Shown here piece by piece: positions 23,806 through 31,226 of a DNA stretch of 37,783 bases. This DNA is from Cyanobacteria bacterium RYN_339 (GTDB lineage: Bacteria; Cyanobacteriota; Sericytochromatia; S15B-MN24; JAQBPE01). Numbering within the stretch: the stretch's first letter is position 1; each line of letters begins with the position of its first letter. Position numbers and translations under genes: made by a program. Under the pieces are notes generated by a model. That model was not told where the DNA came from. It saw only the letters and a list, made by a program, of their open reading frames with translations, and searched no databases. The stretch covers positions 1-37,783 of the forward strand of contig JAQBPE010000362.1 in NCBI GenBank assembly GCA_028287685.1, given 5' to 3'.

Positions 23806-24855
23806 CGCGAGAAGGCTGTGGTCGACGGGGCCGGCCTGGCCGTCGGCAGCGTGGTCGGACGCATGGCTTACTCCGTGCAACTGGTGGCGCGCCTGACGGT
23901 CGCCGCCGGGTGCCTCTTCTGGATCCTGGCGGAATGGAATTGGAACCAGTGGTGGTGCATGCCGCCTGCCTTGGTGCTGGCCCTCGTCATTCCTTGGCCC
24001 AAGCGGCTGCCGGCGCAGGCGCAACCCGTTGAGCACCCTGCACGGCTGGTCGGGGAGGCCCTTCTGGTCGGCCTTCTGCGCACGCTGTCTAACCCGAGAC
24101 CGGTTCTGCTCGGTGTTGGGCTCCAGTTCGTTGCGCTGGCCATCGCGGCCCGCACGGGGGAGTGGTCGTTCGAGACGCTGGCGACCCTGGTGTTCTGCTC
24201 GCATATCGTGCACTTCATCTTGAACGCTCGCCAGGTCGAGATACGCTTGGCTCTCACCGCCGGCTGCACCGCCAGGGTTGGCGGCTCCCTCGGCTTCCCG
24301 GCCAAGTTCGTCAGTTACGTCGTGGCTTGGACGGCAATAGCGGCGGCGCTGCTGATGCCATACGGCTTGATGTTGGGCCCGTTCTGGTTGCCCCGCGCGC
24401 TATACCAGGCCATGGCAACTGACGTCCCCGGCTTGTTCCTCGTTTTCCTGGGGCTCGGGGTCGTCCTGACCCCAATCGCCACCTGGCTCGCCCTGCGTCT
24501 ACTTTTCGCGCCGCTACTCACGCTGGATCGGGGGATGACTGCCTGGACGGCGCTTTCGGAGAGTTTCCGGCGTTCCAAGGGTCACTTCAGCACCGTGAGC
24601 TTTCTCCTGGTGGCCCAGGCCATGTTGGTGGCGCTCGGGGCATTCAGTCACGGGCTGGCCCTGCCGATCACCATGCCCATTTGCTCCTGGGCCGGGATCC
24701 TGTTGTACCGGCGCGTTGCCACGCCGCAGCGCGGCGGCCCCGGACAGCGCCGCCGCCTGCAAAGCCAACCAGCGGGCCCGGCAATCGCCGCGGAGTCGTC
24801 CCGCCTCACGCCCTTCGACGTTGTCGATCGGCTGGCAGACGGGTTCGAGGTCTGA
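23785..24855 (+). CDS. Polytopic membrane protein, function unknown
   Basis: Not recognised. Up to 356 residues with about six predicted membrane helices (for example VARLTVAAGCLFWILAEW, PPALVLALVI, FVALAIAAR, YVVAWTAIAAALLMPYGLM, PGLFLVFLGLGVVL, FLLVAQAMLVALGAF) and a soluble C-terminal tail rich in Arg, Gln and Ser. The track start ATG 23785 overlaps the previous stop (ATGA) but lies inside the SDR relic, so the true start may be ATG 23863 (MAYSVQLVARL), which begins directly at the first helix. It contains copy B of the 60-bp repeat around LLRTLSNPRPVLLGVGLQF. Confidence 0.65.
   Translation: MRPPSTAREKAVVDGAGLAVGSVVGRMAYSVQLVARLTVAAGCLFWILAEWNWNQWWCMPPALVLALVIPWPKRLPAQAQPVEHPARLVGEALLVGLLRTLSNPRPVLLGVGLQFVALAIAARTGEWSFETLATLVFCSHIVHFILNARQVEIRLALTAGCTARVGGSLGFPAKFVSYVVAWTAIAAALLMPYGLMLGPFWLPRALYQAMATDVPGLFLVFLGLGVVLTPIATWLALRLLFAPLLTLDRGMTAWTALSESFRRSKGHFSTVSFLLVAQAMLVALGAFSHGLALPITMPICSWAGILLYRRVATPQRGGPGQRRRLQSQPAGPAIAAESSRLTPFDVVDRLADGFEV
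24078..24137 (+). repeat. 60-bp fragment repeat, copy B (within membrane-protein gene)
   Basis: This is the in-gene copy of the repeat at 21626-21685, 90% identical and in the same orientation, about 2.45 kb away. The reading frame is open only here, so this is the probable source type and copy A the fragment. Confidence 0.75.
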
Positions 24856-24933
24856 GGGTTCGACCTGCTCATTCGCAGAGCGTCGGTGACTACACCCGAG
24901 ACCGTTTCCGGCGTGAGGCCTTCAGGTGGGACG

Positions 24934-25353
24934 TCAGAGTGTGGCGAGCACGCTCGCCAGCCGCTCGCCCAGCTTGCCCCAGCCATCGCCGATCCCCTTG
25001 AAGGCCATCGCATCCTTGGGCAGGAAGCCGTCGTGGTCCAGGTGGAGGATCGTGCCGCCGGAAGCCGACGGGTCCAGGGTCCAGGTCAGGACGGTCTCCA
25101 AGCCGCCGCCGCACCAGGTGTGGGACAGCTTGCTGGGTTCTTCCACGACCAGCACCTCGCAGTGGACGGTGCCGTCCCAGTGTGGGTTGGGCTTGCCTTG
25201 CATGGTGAAGCGGTGGCCGACGATGGGCTTGAAGTCATTGGGCATCAGCCACCGCGCAAGCAGCTCCGACTCCGTCAGGGTGCGCCACACCGTGGCGGGC
25301 GGCTTCGCCAGGTCGAATGCCATCTTGATGGCCTGGGGCGTGCCGGTGGTCAT
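24934..25353 (-). CDS. SRPBCC (AHSA1-like) domain protein
   Basis: A 139-residue START/SRPBCC-fold protein of the AHSA1 type: FDLAKPPATVWRTLTESELLARWLMPND at the N-terminus, HRFTMQGKPNPHWDGTVHCEVLVVEEPSKLSHTW in the centre and a C-terminal helix GWGKLGERLASVLATL. These bind hydrophobic ligands and are very often encoded after an ArsR regulator. Its ATG overlaps the ArsR stop (ATGA), so the two are coupled. The longer track ORF to 25674 is an out-of-frame read through arsR. Confidence 0.9.
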   Translation of the reverse strand: MTTGTPQAIKMAFDLAKPPATVWRTLTESELLARWLMPNDFKPIVGHRFTMQGKPNPHWDGTVHCEVLVVEEPSKLSHTWCGGGLETVLTWTLDPSASGGTILHLDHDGFLPKDAMAFKGIGDGWGKLGERLASVLATL

Positions 25354-25667
25354 GGGTCGATCTCCTCGAGCAGGGCCTTCAGGTGCTGGGTGCGATCGAG
25401 CCAGAAGGCCTGGTAGTGCTCGATCCAGTCGATCAGTGGGCGCAGCCCCGTCGGAGCGACCTTGTAGTGGATGAACTTCCCGTTCCGCCGCTCCACGACG
25501 AGGCCGGCGCGACGCAGCGCTTGGAGGTGCTGCGACACGGCTGGCTGCGACACGGCGAAGTCGGCGGTGATCTCCTTGACCGTCGCCTCGCCGCGCGTCA
25601 GCCGCTCGAAGATCGCCCGGCGGGTGGGATCTGCGAGCGCCCGGAAGACTTCGGTCTGGTCGGTCAC
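25350..25667 (-). CDS. ArsR-family transcriptional regulator
   Basis: A 105-residue winged-helix ArsR/SmtB protein: FRALADPTRRAIFERLTRGEATVKEITADFAVSQPAVSQHLQALRRAGLVVERRNGKFIHYKV. There is no Cys at the classical metal sites; the group next to AHSA1 genes is generally not metal-sensing. The C-terminal LIDWIEHYQAFWLDRTQHLKALLEE helix fits that group. The GTG 25667 start follows a strong promoter with no leader. It probably represses its own operon through the inverted repeat in the promoter. Confidence 0.9.
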   Translation of the reverse strand: MTDQTEVFRALADPTRRAIFERLTRGEATVKEITADFAVSQPAVSQHLQALRRAGLVVERRNGKFIHYKVAPTGLRPLIDWIEHYQAFWLDRTQHLKALLEEIDP

Positions 25668-25673
25668 GATCCA

Positions 25674-25702
25674 TGAATAAGCGAATACTTATATGTTGTC
25701 AA
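25674..25702 (-). promoter_or_regulatory. arsR-SRPBCC operon promoter with operator
   Basis: On the minus strand a perfect TTGACA (25702-25697) is followed after 17 bases by TATTCA (25679-25674). The inverted repeat ATAAG-N6-CTTAT (25692-25677) fills the spacer. The GTG start lies seven bases after the -10, so the predicted mRNA begins at the start codon. Confidence 0.65.
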
Positions 25703-25874
25703 GCCTGGGAGGTCATGTCCGTCGGTTCTGGTCGGCAAAGGCGGTCGGAGGCCGTCCACCCCGCGGCTGTCGGTTGCTGGAGTGCGAGGCGGCGGCGGTC
25801 GCCTACTTGGCCGAACGGGCATTCTAGACCGCAACCGGTGCTCGTGCTCGCGGCCAGGGTGGTACCTTGGTGGC

Positions 25875-26576
25875 ATGCGCAACCAACCCATCGCGGCCGT
25901 GGCCATCGTCGTGGCGCTTGCGGCCCCGGCCTACGCCAACTGCCCGGAAGAATACGTCGAAACCCGAGAGGTGGCGCCGTTCTTCGCGAAGGCCGTGGCG
26001 GCGATGAAGCTGGGACCGAACGGCAAGTTCTTCGATCGCCTGGACGGCGAGCTGCTCTACGTCACGCCTGCCTTCGAGGCCTTGCCGGGACCGCGCCAAG
26101 CGAACTTGGCCAGGGAGGCGTCGCAAGCCCTTTGGACGGCGATCCCAACGGCCGACGTCGAGAGGATTATCGGGACCGGCCATGTCGCCCACTCGGTGAA
26201 GGTTGCGGACCACCTCGGGCGTTGGCTCTACGTCAACACGCCCTGTTGGGGCGATTTCACGACGCTAACGGAGCACCAACGCTTCGTGGCGATGTTCAGC
26301 TTTGGCTCGGACGACGAAAGGGGGTTCCGCACCCAGACCCATCCGCTGCCGAAGCGGATCGACCTGCGAGCGATGCGGCGGAATTTCGGCCGCAAGGTCG
26401 GCTTGGGTGCCGGGTACTACCTGGGTTGGGTGCCGGAAGGTGGCTTCTTCGAGCTCGACGTCCCGCGAGCGAGCGACGCGAAACGTGTGAAGGCATTTTT
26501 GCCCTCGGCGCCACGCGGCTACCGCTACGACGTCCGCCTGAATGACGGCACGCTGCTAGTCACGGAGCGGCGCTGA
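25875..26576 (+). CDS. Secreted hypothetical protein
   Basis: Not recognised. 233 residues with a signal peptide (MRNQPIAAVAIVVALAAPAYA, cleavage about residue 21). The mature part is mixed alpha/beta with two Cys (near residues 23 and 126), suggesting a disulfide in the periplasm or outside. ATG 25875 is chosen because it begins directly at the signal peptide; the track start 25782 adds low-quality Arg/Gly codons. A single gene between the divergent arsR operon and the convergent SDR gene. Confidence 0.65.
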   Translation: MRNQPIAAVAIVVALAAPAYANCPEEYVETREVAPFFAKAVAAMKLGPNGKFFDRLDGELLYVTPAFEALPGPRQANLAREASQALWTAIPTADVERIIGTGHVAHSVKVADHLGRWLYVNTPCWGDFTTLTEHQRFVAMFSFGSDDERGFRTQTHPLPKRIDLRAMRRNFGRKVGLGAGYYLGWVPEGGFFELDVPRASDAKRVKAFLPSAPRGYRYDVRLNDGTLLVTERR

Positions 26577-26670
26577 TCCTCGCTCGACTTGGCGGGAGCG
26601 CCATTTCAGCGTGCACGCCCTCCCACCGCGACCGGAGCCGGCCTCGCTTTCCTCGTCCCGTAGACGGCCT

Positions 26671-27432
26671 TCACCAGGCCGTGAGGCCGCCGTCCACGGC
26701 CAACACCTGGCCCGTCACGTAGCTCGCCGCATCGGAGGCCAGGAACACGACCACGCCCTGCAACTCCTCCGGCCGCCCGAACCGGCCCATCGGCACGCGG
26801 GCGATCATGGCCGCCTCCGAGCGCGCGATCAGCCCCTCCGTCATGCGCGTGGGGAAGAAGCCCGGCGCGATCGCGTTCACGCGGATCCCCAGGGGCGCCC
26901 ACTCGATCGCCAGCTGGCGCGTGAGCGCATCGATTGCCCCCTTCGAGGCGTTGTAACCGGCCGCGGCCATGACCGCCGGGTCGGAGCCCCGCTGCCCCGC
27001 CACCGACGACGTGTTGATGATCGACCCGCCGCCCCCTTTGGCCATCACCCGGGCCGCGGCCTGCGCGATCAGGAAGGTGCCGGTGGCGTTGGTGTCGAGC
27101 ACCTGGCGGAAGCGGTCTACGCCCATCTCCAGGGCCGGAGCGCCCCACGACACGCCGGCATTGTTGACGACCACGTCGAGGCGGCCGTGCGCGTCCATGA
27201 TGCCCGCCACGAGCGCCGCGACGGCGACCGGGTCCGTGACGTCACAGGCCTCGACACTGGCCCCGGGACCCAGCGCTTCCCGCGCCTCCGTCAGCCAGGG
27301 CTCGCGGCGGCCGGTCGCGACCACGGTGGCGCCGGCGGCGGCCAGGCCGGTGGCGATCGCCAACCCCAGGCCGCGCGTGCCCCCCGTGACCAGGGCGACC
27401 TTACCGTGCAAATCGAACGAAGCGGGTACCAT
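26671..27432 (-). CDS. Short-chain dehydrogenase/reductase (FabG-like)
   Basis: A 253-residue classical SDR: cofactor motif TGGTRGLG at about 16-23, NNAGVSWG near 93, catalytic Ser in NTSSVAG near 143, Y-N-A-S-K (YxxxK) near 160, and the C-terminal SDAASYVTGQVLAVDGGLTAW. The Arg after the first Gly pair suggests NADP preference, by inference. The track ORF to 28674 runs through the divergent gene and is wrong; ATG 27432 has GGAGG nine bases upstream. It is divergent from the MDR oxidoreductase with only 33 bases between starts, so they probably share regulation. Confidence 0.9.
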   Translation of the reverse strand: MVPASFDLHGKVALVTGGTRGLGLAIATGLAAAGATVVATGRREPWLTEAREALGPGASVEACDVTDPVAVAALVAGIMDAHGRLDVVVNNAGVSWGAPALEMGVDRFRQVLDTNATGTFLIAQAAARVMAKGGGGSIINTSSVAGQRGSDPAVMAAAGYNASKGAIDALTRQLAIEWAPLGIRVNAIAPGFFPTRMTEGLIARSEAAMIARVPMGRFGRPEELQGVVVFLASDAASYVTGQVLAVDGGLTAW

Positions 27433-27465
27433 AGGGGGCGTCCTCCGCGAGATAGGGTAACCGAC

Positions 27466-28470
27466 ATGCCGTCGACCAACCAGGCCTTCCTGCTCACCGC
27501 ACGCCCCGTCGGCCTGCCGCGAGCGACCGACTGGCAGCTCGTGGCGCGCGACGTCCCGCCGCTCGGGCCGGACGAGGTCCACGTCGCCGTCGAGTACATC
27601 TCGCTCGACCCGGCCATGCGTGGCTGGATGAACGCCGGCCGCTCGTATGTCCCGCCGGTGGGCGTGGGCGAGGTCATGCGCGCCCTGGGCGCCGGGCGGG
27701 TCGTGGCCTCGACCAGCCCGAGCTTCGCACCGGGCGATGCCGTGACCGGCGTGCTCGGCGTACAGACCCACGCGGTCGTGCCGGCCGCCGGATTGACCAA
27801 GGTGGACGTGGCCCGAGCCCCCTTGCAGCGTTACCTGGGCGTGCTGGGCATGACCGGCCTGACGGCGTGTTTCGGCCTGCTCGAGGTCGGCCGCCCGCGG
27901 CCCGGCGACACCGTGGTGGTGTCCGCTGCGGCCGGCGCCGTGGGCTCCGTGGTGGGCCAGATCGCGCGGATCCAGGGCTGCCGGGTGGTCGGGATCGCCG
28001 GCAGCCCGGGCAAGTGCCAGCGGCTGCGCGACGCCTACGGCTTCGACGCGACGATCGACTACAAGGCCGAAGACGTGATTGCGGCGCTGCGCCGCGAGTG
28101 CCCAAAAGGCATCGACGTCTTTTTCGACAACGTCGGTGGGACGATCCTCGAGGCGGCCCTGGCGAACCTCGCCCGCCACGCGCGCGTCGTAATCTGCGGC
28201 GCGATCGCGCAGTACAACGCGACGGAGCCGTCGCCGGGGCCTGCCAATTACATGGCGCTGCTCGTGCAGCGAGCGCGGATGGAGGGCTTCGTGGTCTTCG
28301 ACTACGCGGAACGGTACGCGGCGGCGCTCGCCGACCTGGCGGGGTGGCTGGAGGCCGGGCAGCTGGTCGCCCATGAAGACGTGGTCGAGGGCTTGGACCG
28401 GTTCCCTGACGCGCTGCTCCGCCTCTTCCGCGGCGAGAATGAAGGCAAGCTGGTCTTGCACGTCGGGTAG
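27466..28470 (+). CDS. NADP-dependent medium-chain oxidoreductase (CurA-like)
   Basis: A 334-residue zinc-free MDR-family enzyme of the curcumin-reductase / leukotriene-B4 12-hydroxydehydrogenase type: EYISLDPAMRGWMN at about 47-60, GVLGMTGLTACFGLLEVG near 125, nucleotide loop SAAAGAVGSVVGQIA near 152, GIDVFFDNVGGTILEAAL near 220 and CGAIAQYNAT near 243. These enzymes reduce the C=C bond of enones or related alkenals. The start ATG 27466 has a weak AGGG site. Divergent from the SDR; the two may act in the same carbonyl or detoxification response. Confidence 0.9.
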   Translation: MPSTNQAFLLTARPVGLPRATDWQLVARDVPPLGPDEVHVAVEYISLDPAMRGWMNAGRSYVPPVGVGEVMRALGAGRVVASTSPSFAPGDAVTGVLGVQTHAVVPAAGLTKVDVARAPLQRYLGVLGMTGLTACFGLLEVGRPRPGDTVVVSAAAGAVGSVVGQIARIQGCRVVGIAGSPGKCQRLRDAYGFDATIDYKAEDVIAALRRECPKGIDVFFDNVGGTILEAALANLARHARVVICGAIAQYNATEPSPGPANYMALLVQRARMEGFVVFDYAERYAAALADLAGWLEAGQLVAHEDVVEGLDRFPDALLRLFRGENEGKLVLHVG

Positions 28471-28520
28471 GATTAGGTGCCAGGTCCTGGGGTTGCCTGA
28501 TGTGCTGTCCCTACGCCGCC

Positions 28521-28549
28521 TTGACACCGTCGCGCCAGCACAGTGTAAT
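28521..28549 (+). promoter_or_regulatory. Strong sigma70-like promoter of the exporter/ligase operon
   Basis: A perfect TTGACA (28521-28526), a 17-base spacer and TGTAAT (28544-28549) predict a start near 28556, about 77 bases before the first ATG. The leader contains a small GCAAG/CTTGC hairpin. There is no other good promoter between the seven following genes, which overlap or are 3-6 bases apart. Confidence 0.7.
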
Positions 28550-28632
28550 TGCCCAGCAAATTCGGCGCCCGCGCAGTCTTTCAGCCTCCTCGCCTCGCAA
28601 GGGGCTTGCCGCGACAGCGCCGTGTGGTTCCC

Positions 28633-29610
28633 ATGATCAAGGTTCGCCAGCTCACCAAGCACTTCCGGGTCCACACCAAAGAGCCCGGCCTCAAGGGGTC
28701 GATCCAGTCGCTGTTCCGCCGTCAGTGGCTCGACAAGGTTGCGCTGGACGACGTGTCACTGGACGTCGGGCCCGGCGAAATCTTGGGCCTGATCGGGAGC
28801 AACGGCGCCGGCAAGACCACCCTGGTCAAGACACTCACCGGCATTCTCCACCCCACCTCGGGCACGGTCGAGGTGCTGGGCCGGGTGCCCTGGGAGCGCA
28901 GCGACGACTTCCGCCGCCAAATCGCGCTGATCATGGGCCAGAAGGCCCAGCTCTGGTGGGACCTGCCAGCCTCCGACTGCTTCCTGCTGCTGCGCGAAAT
29001 CTACCAGATCCCCAAGGCCCAGTTCGTGGAGACGCTGGACTACCTGGTGGAGCACCTCCAGGTGCGCGACCAGCTCAACATCCAGATCCGTCGCCTGAGC
29101 CTGGGCGAGCGCATGAAGATGGAGCTGATTGCCGCCCTCTTGCACCGCCCCAAGGTCGTCTACCTGGACGAGCCGACCATCGGCCTGGACCTCGGCGCCC
29201 AGCGCGCCATCCGCGAGTTCCTGCTGCAGTACCGCGCCGAGCACCAGCCAGCCATGATCCTTACCTCGCACTACATGGAGGACATCCAGAGCCTCTGCAA
29301 GCGCATCGTGATCATGACCCAGGGCCGGGTCGTCTACGACGGCTCGCTGGAGCGCGTCGTGAACGACTACGCCACCCACCGCGTGATCCTGGCCGGCCTC
29401 AAGGGTGACCCGGGGACGGTTGCCTTCCACCCCGAGCTGGGCGAGGTCGTCGCCGCTACCCCCGAGCAGATCCGCGTGCGCGTGCCGCGCGCCAAGACGG
29501 CTGACGCCGCCTCCTTCTTGCTCGCGCACTACCCCGTCGCCGATATCACCATCGAAGAAGAAGACATCAGCGCCATCATCGAGAAGTTGCAACGGAAGCC
29601 CGTCGCATGA
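28633..29610 (+). CDS. ABC-2-type exporter ATPase
   Basis: A 325-residue ABC ATPase. Walker A is GSNGAGKT at 55-62, the Q-loop region MGQKAQLWWDL at 101-111, the signature LSLGE (for LSGGQ) at 155-159, Walker B VVYLDEP at 175-181 and the switch His in LTSHYMED near 213. The C-terminal 90 residues are an extension common in DrrA-like drug and polymer exporters. It energises the two permeases that follow and overlaps the first by ATGA. No good Shine-Dalgarno precedes ATG 28633. First gene of the seven-gene operon. The cargo is inferred to be the product of the four downstream enzymes. Confidence 0.9.
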   Translation: MIKVRQLTKHFRVHTKEPGLKGSIQSLFRRQWLDKVALDDVSLDVGPGEILGLIGSNGAGKTTLVKTLTGILHPTSGTVEVLGRVPWERSDDFRRQIALIMGQKAQLWWDLPASDCFLLLREIYQIPKAQFVETLDYLVEHLQVRDQLNIQIRRLSLGERMKMELIAALLHRPKVVYLDEPTIGLDLGAQRAIREFLLQYRAEHQPAMILTSHYMEDIQSLCKRIVIMTQGRVVYDGSLERVVNDYATHRVILAGLKGDPGTVAFHPELGEVVAATPEQIRVRVPRAKTADAASFLLAHYPVADITIEEEDISAIIEKLQRKPVA

Positions 29611-30428
29611 TCGCGCGGCGGCTGGCCTGGGCGCCCCACGTCTACTCGATCGAGCTGCGCAAGCTGCTCTCCTACCGGCTCGACTTCTGGACGCAGTTCC
29701 TGGGCGCGCTGTTCGTGGAACTGCTGGTCGCCTACTGCCTCTGGAAGGCCATCTTCGCCCAGGTCGGCACCGACCGCATCGCGGGCTACGGCCTGGGCGC
29801 GATGATGCTCTACTACCTCGTGGTCTCGATCCTCGACCGAATCAACCGCGGCCCCGAGTGGCCCGGGATGATCTCGCGCGAGATCTACGAGGGCGGCCTC
29901 ACGCGCTACATGGTCTTCCCCGTGCCGTTCTTGGGTTTCAAGTACCTCACGCTGCTCGCGTACCTGAGCATCTGCCTCGTGCAACTCGCGGCCGGCGTGC
30001 TCGCCTTCGCGCTGCTGATCGGCCTTCCGGCCGAAATCCATATCACGCCGCTCTCGGCGCTGCAGTTCCTGGGCGCCATCCTGCTCGCGAACTACCTGTA
30101 CTTCGTCATGAGCGCCATCTTCGAGATGGTCGCGTTCTGGGCCGAGAGCGCCTGGAGCCTTGCCGTCACCCTGCGCATGACGGTGTCGCTCCTGGGCGGC
30201 ACCCTGATCCCGCTCGCGCTCTTCCCGGCCTGGTCGCAGCCCGTGCTGGCCTGGCTGCCGTTCCCCTGCATCATCTCGTTCCCGGCCCGCAGCCTGCTCG
30301 GCGAGCTCGACATGGCCGCCTGGGCCGGTTGGGCGGCCGTGACGCTGGGCTGGGCCGGCTTCTTCACGGTACTGGCAGGCCTGGTCTGGAAGGCCGGCTC
30401 GCGCGAGTACTCGGCCGTGGGGCACTAG
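29607..30428 (+). CDS. ABC-2 permease, DUF990 type (subunit 1)
   Basis: A 273-residue inner-membrane protein with six predicted helices and the DUF990 (ABC2_membrane_6) pattern: an N-terminal amphipathic ELRKLLSYRLDFWTQFLGALF, MISREIYEGGLTRYMVFPVPF in the cytosolic loop before helix 3, and a C-terminal W-K-x-G-S-R-E-Y-S-x-x-G. Such subunits form heterodimers with a second permease of the same family. ATG overlaps the ATPase stop and the next gene begins three bases after its stop, so subunits are made together. Confidence 0.9.
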   Translation: MIARRLAWAPHVYSIELRKLLSYRLDFWTQFLGALFVELLVAYCLWKAIFAQVGTDRIAGYGLGAMMLYYLVVSILDRINRGPEWPGMISREIYEGGLTRYMVFPVPFLGFKYLTLLAYLSICLVQLAAGVLAFALLIGLPAEIHITPLSALQFLGAILLANYLYFVMSAIFEMVAFWAESAWSLAVTLRMTVSLLGGTLIPLALFPAWSQPVLAWLPFPCIISFPARSLLGELDMAAWAGWAAVTLGWAGFFTVLAGLVWKAGSREYSAVGH

Positions 30429-30431
30429 GCG

Positions 30432-31220
30432 ATGTGGCGCTACCTGCGGCTCTACGCCCATTTCATCCGCTTCTCGCTCGGCCGCGCCATGACCTACCGG
30501 GTCGACTTCTTCTTTATGATCGTCATGGATATCTTCTACTACGCGTTCAACTTCGCGTTCTACAAGATCCTCTACCTCAAGACCACGACGCTTGCGGGCT
30601 GGAACGAGCCGCAGATCATGGTCTTCATCGCTTGCTACCTGGTGGTGGACGCGCTCAACATGACGCTCTTCTCCAACAACGCCATCTGGCTGCCCATCTT
30701 CATCCAGCGCGGCGACCTGGACTACTACCTGACGCGCCCCGTCTCGAGCCTGTTCTTCCTCAGCGTGCGAGACTTCGCTGCCAACTCGTGCATCGCGCTC
30801 TTCATGGCCTTCTGCATCCTCGGCTGGACGCTGCACCAGTACCCCGAGCCCCTGGGGTTCTGGAAGGTCGTCATGCTGGTCGGGCTGCTTCTCAACGGCG
30901 CCTTCCTCTACCACCTGGTCCACCTGGCGATGCTCATCCCCGTCTTCTGGAGCCACTCCGGCGGCGGGCTGCCCCAGCTCTTCATGTCGCTGAACAAGAC
31001 CATGGAGCGACCCGACCGCGTCTTCCAGGGGTGGACGCGCGTCCTGTTCACCATGCTCATCCCCTTCTCCGTGATCGCCTCGTTCCCCGCCCGCCTGGTG
31101 CTCGAGCGGTTCGACTGGCCGATCTTTGCGCAGTTGGTGGGCGTGACCCTCCTATTTACAATTTTTATCAAGTACTTCTGGGAGAAGGGCCTGAAGGCTT
31201 ATTCTTCGGCATCGTCCTGA
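30432..31220 (+). CDS. ABC-2 permease, DUF990 type (subunit 2)
   Basis: A 262-residue membrane protein with six predicted helices and the second DUF990 type: FSLGRAMTYRVDFFFMIVMDIFYY at the N-terminus, IFIQRGDLDYYLTRPVSSLFFLSVRDF after helix 2-3, and the end FIKYFWEKGLKAYSSASS. Together with 29607-30428 and the ATPase it makes a complete exporter. It is followed at six bases by the dioxygenase gene. The exporter's cargo cannot be read from sequence; relatives move drugs, peptides or lipids. Confidence 0.9.
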   Translation: MWRYLRLYAHFIRFSLGRAMTYRVDFFFMIVMDIFYYAFNFAFYKILYLKTTTLAGWNEPQIMVFIACYLVVDALNMTLFSNNAIWLPIFIQRGDLDYYLTRPVSSLFFLSVRDFAANSCIALFMAFCILGWTLHQYPEPLGFWKVVMLVGLLLNGAFLYHLVHLAMLIPVFWSHSGGGLPQLFMSLNKTMERPDRVFQGWTRVLFTMLIPFSVIASFPARLVLERFDWPIFAQLVGVTLLFTIFIKYFWEKGLKAYSSASS

Positions 31221-31226
31221 GTTAAG

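Noticed and set aside
24890-24904. Third copy of the 60-bp repeat (ACCCGAGACCG)
   Set aside because: Only 11 bases match and the flanks do not align; it may be chance.
26671-28674. 667-aa ORF suggesting an SDR fusion
   Set aside because: The N-terminal 400 residues are antisense to the MDR oxidoreductase; the SDR begins at ATG 27432 with its own ribosome site.
29529-30956. 475-aa minus-strand ORF
   Set aside because: Antisense to the permeases, with highly charged composition typical of GC-rich shadows.
29405-31225. 606-aa ORF over the permease genes
   Set aside because: Arg/Pro/His-rich shadow of two genes with clear membrane-protein character in another frame.
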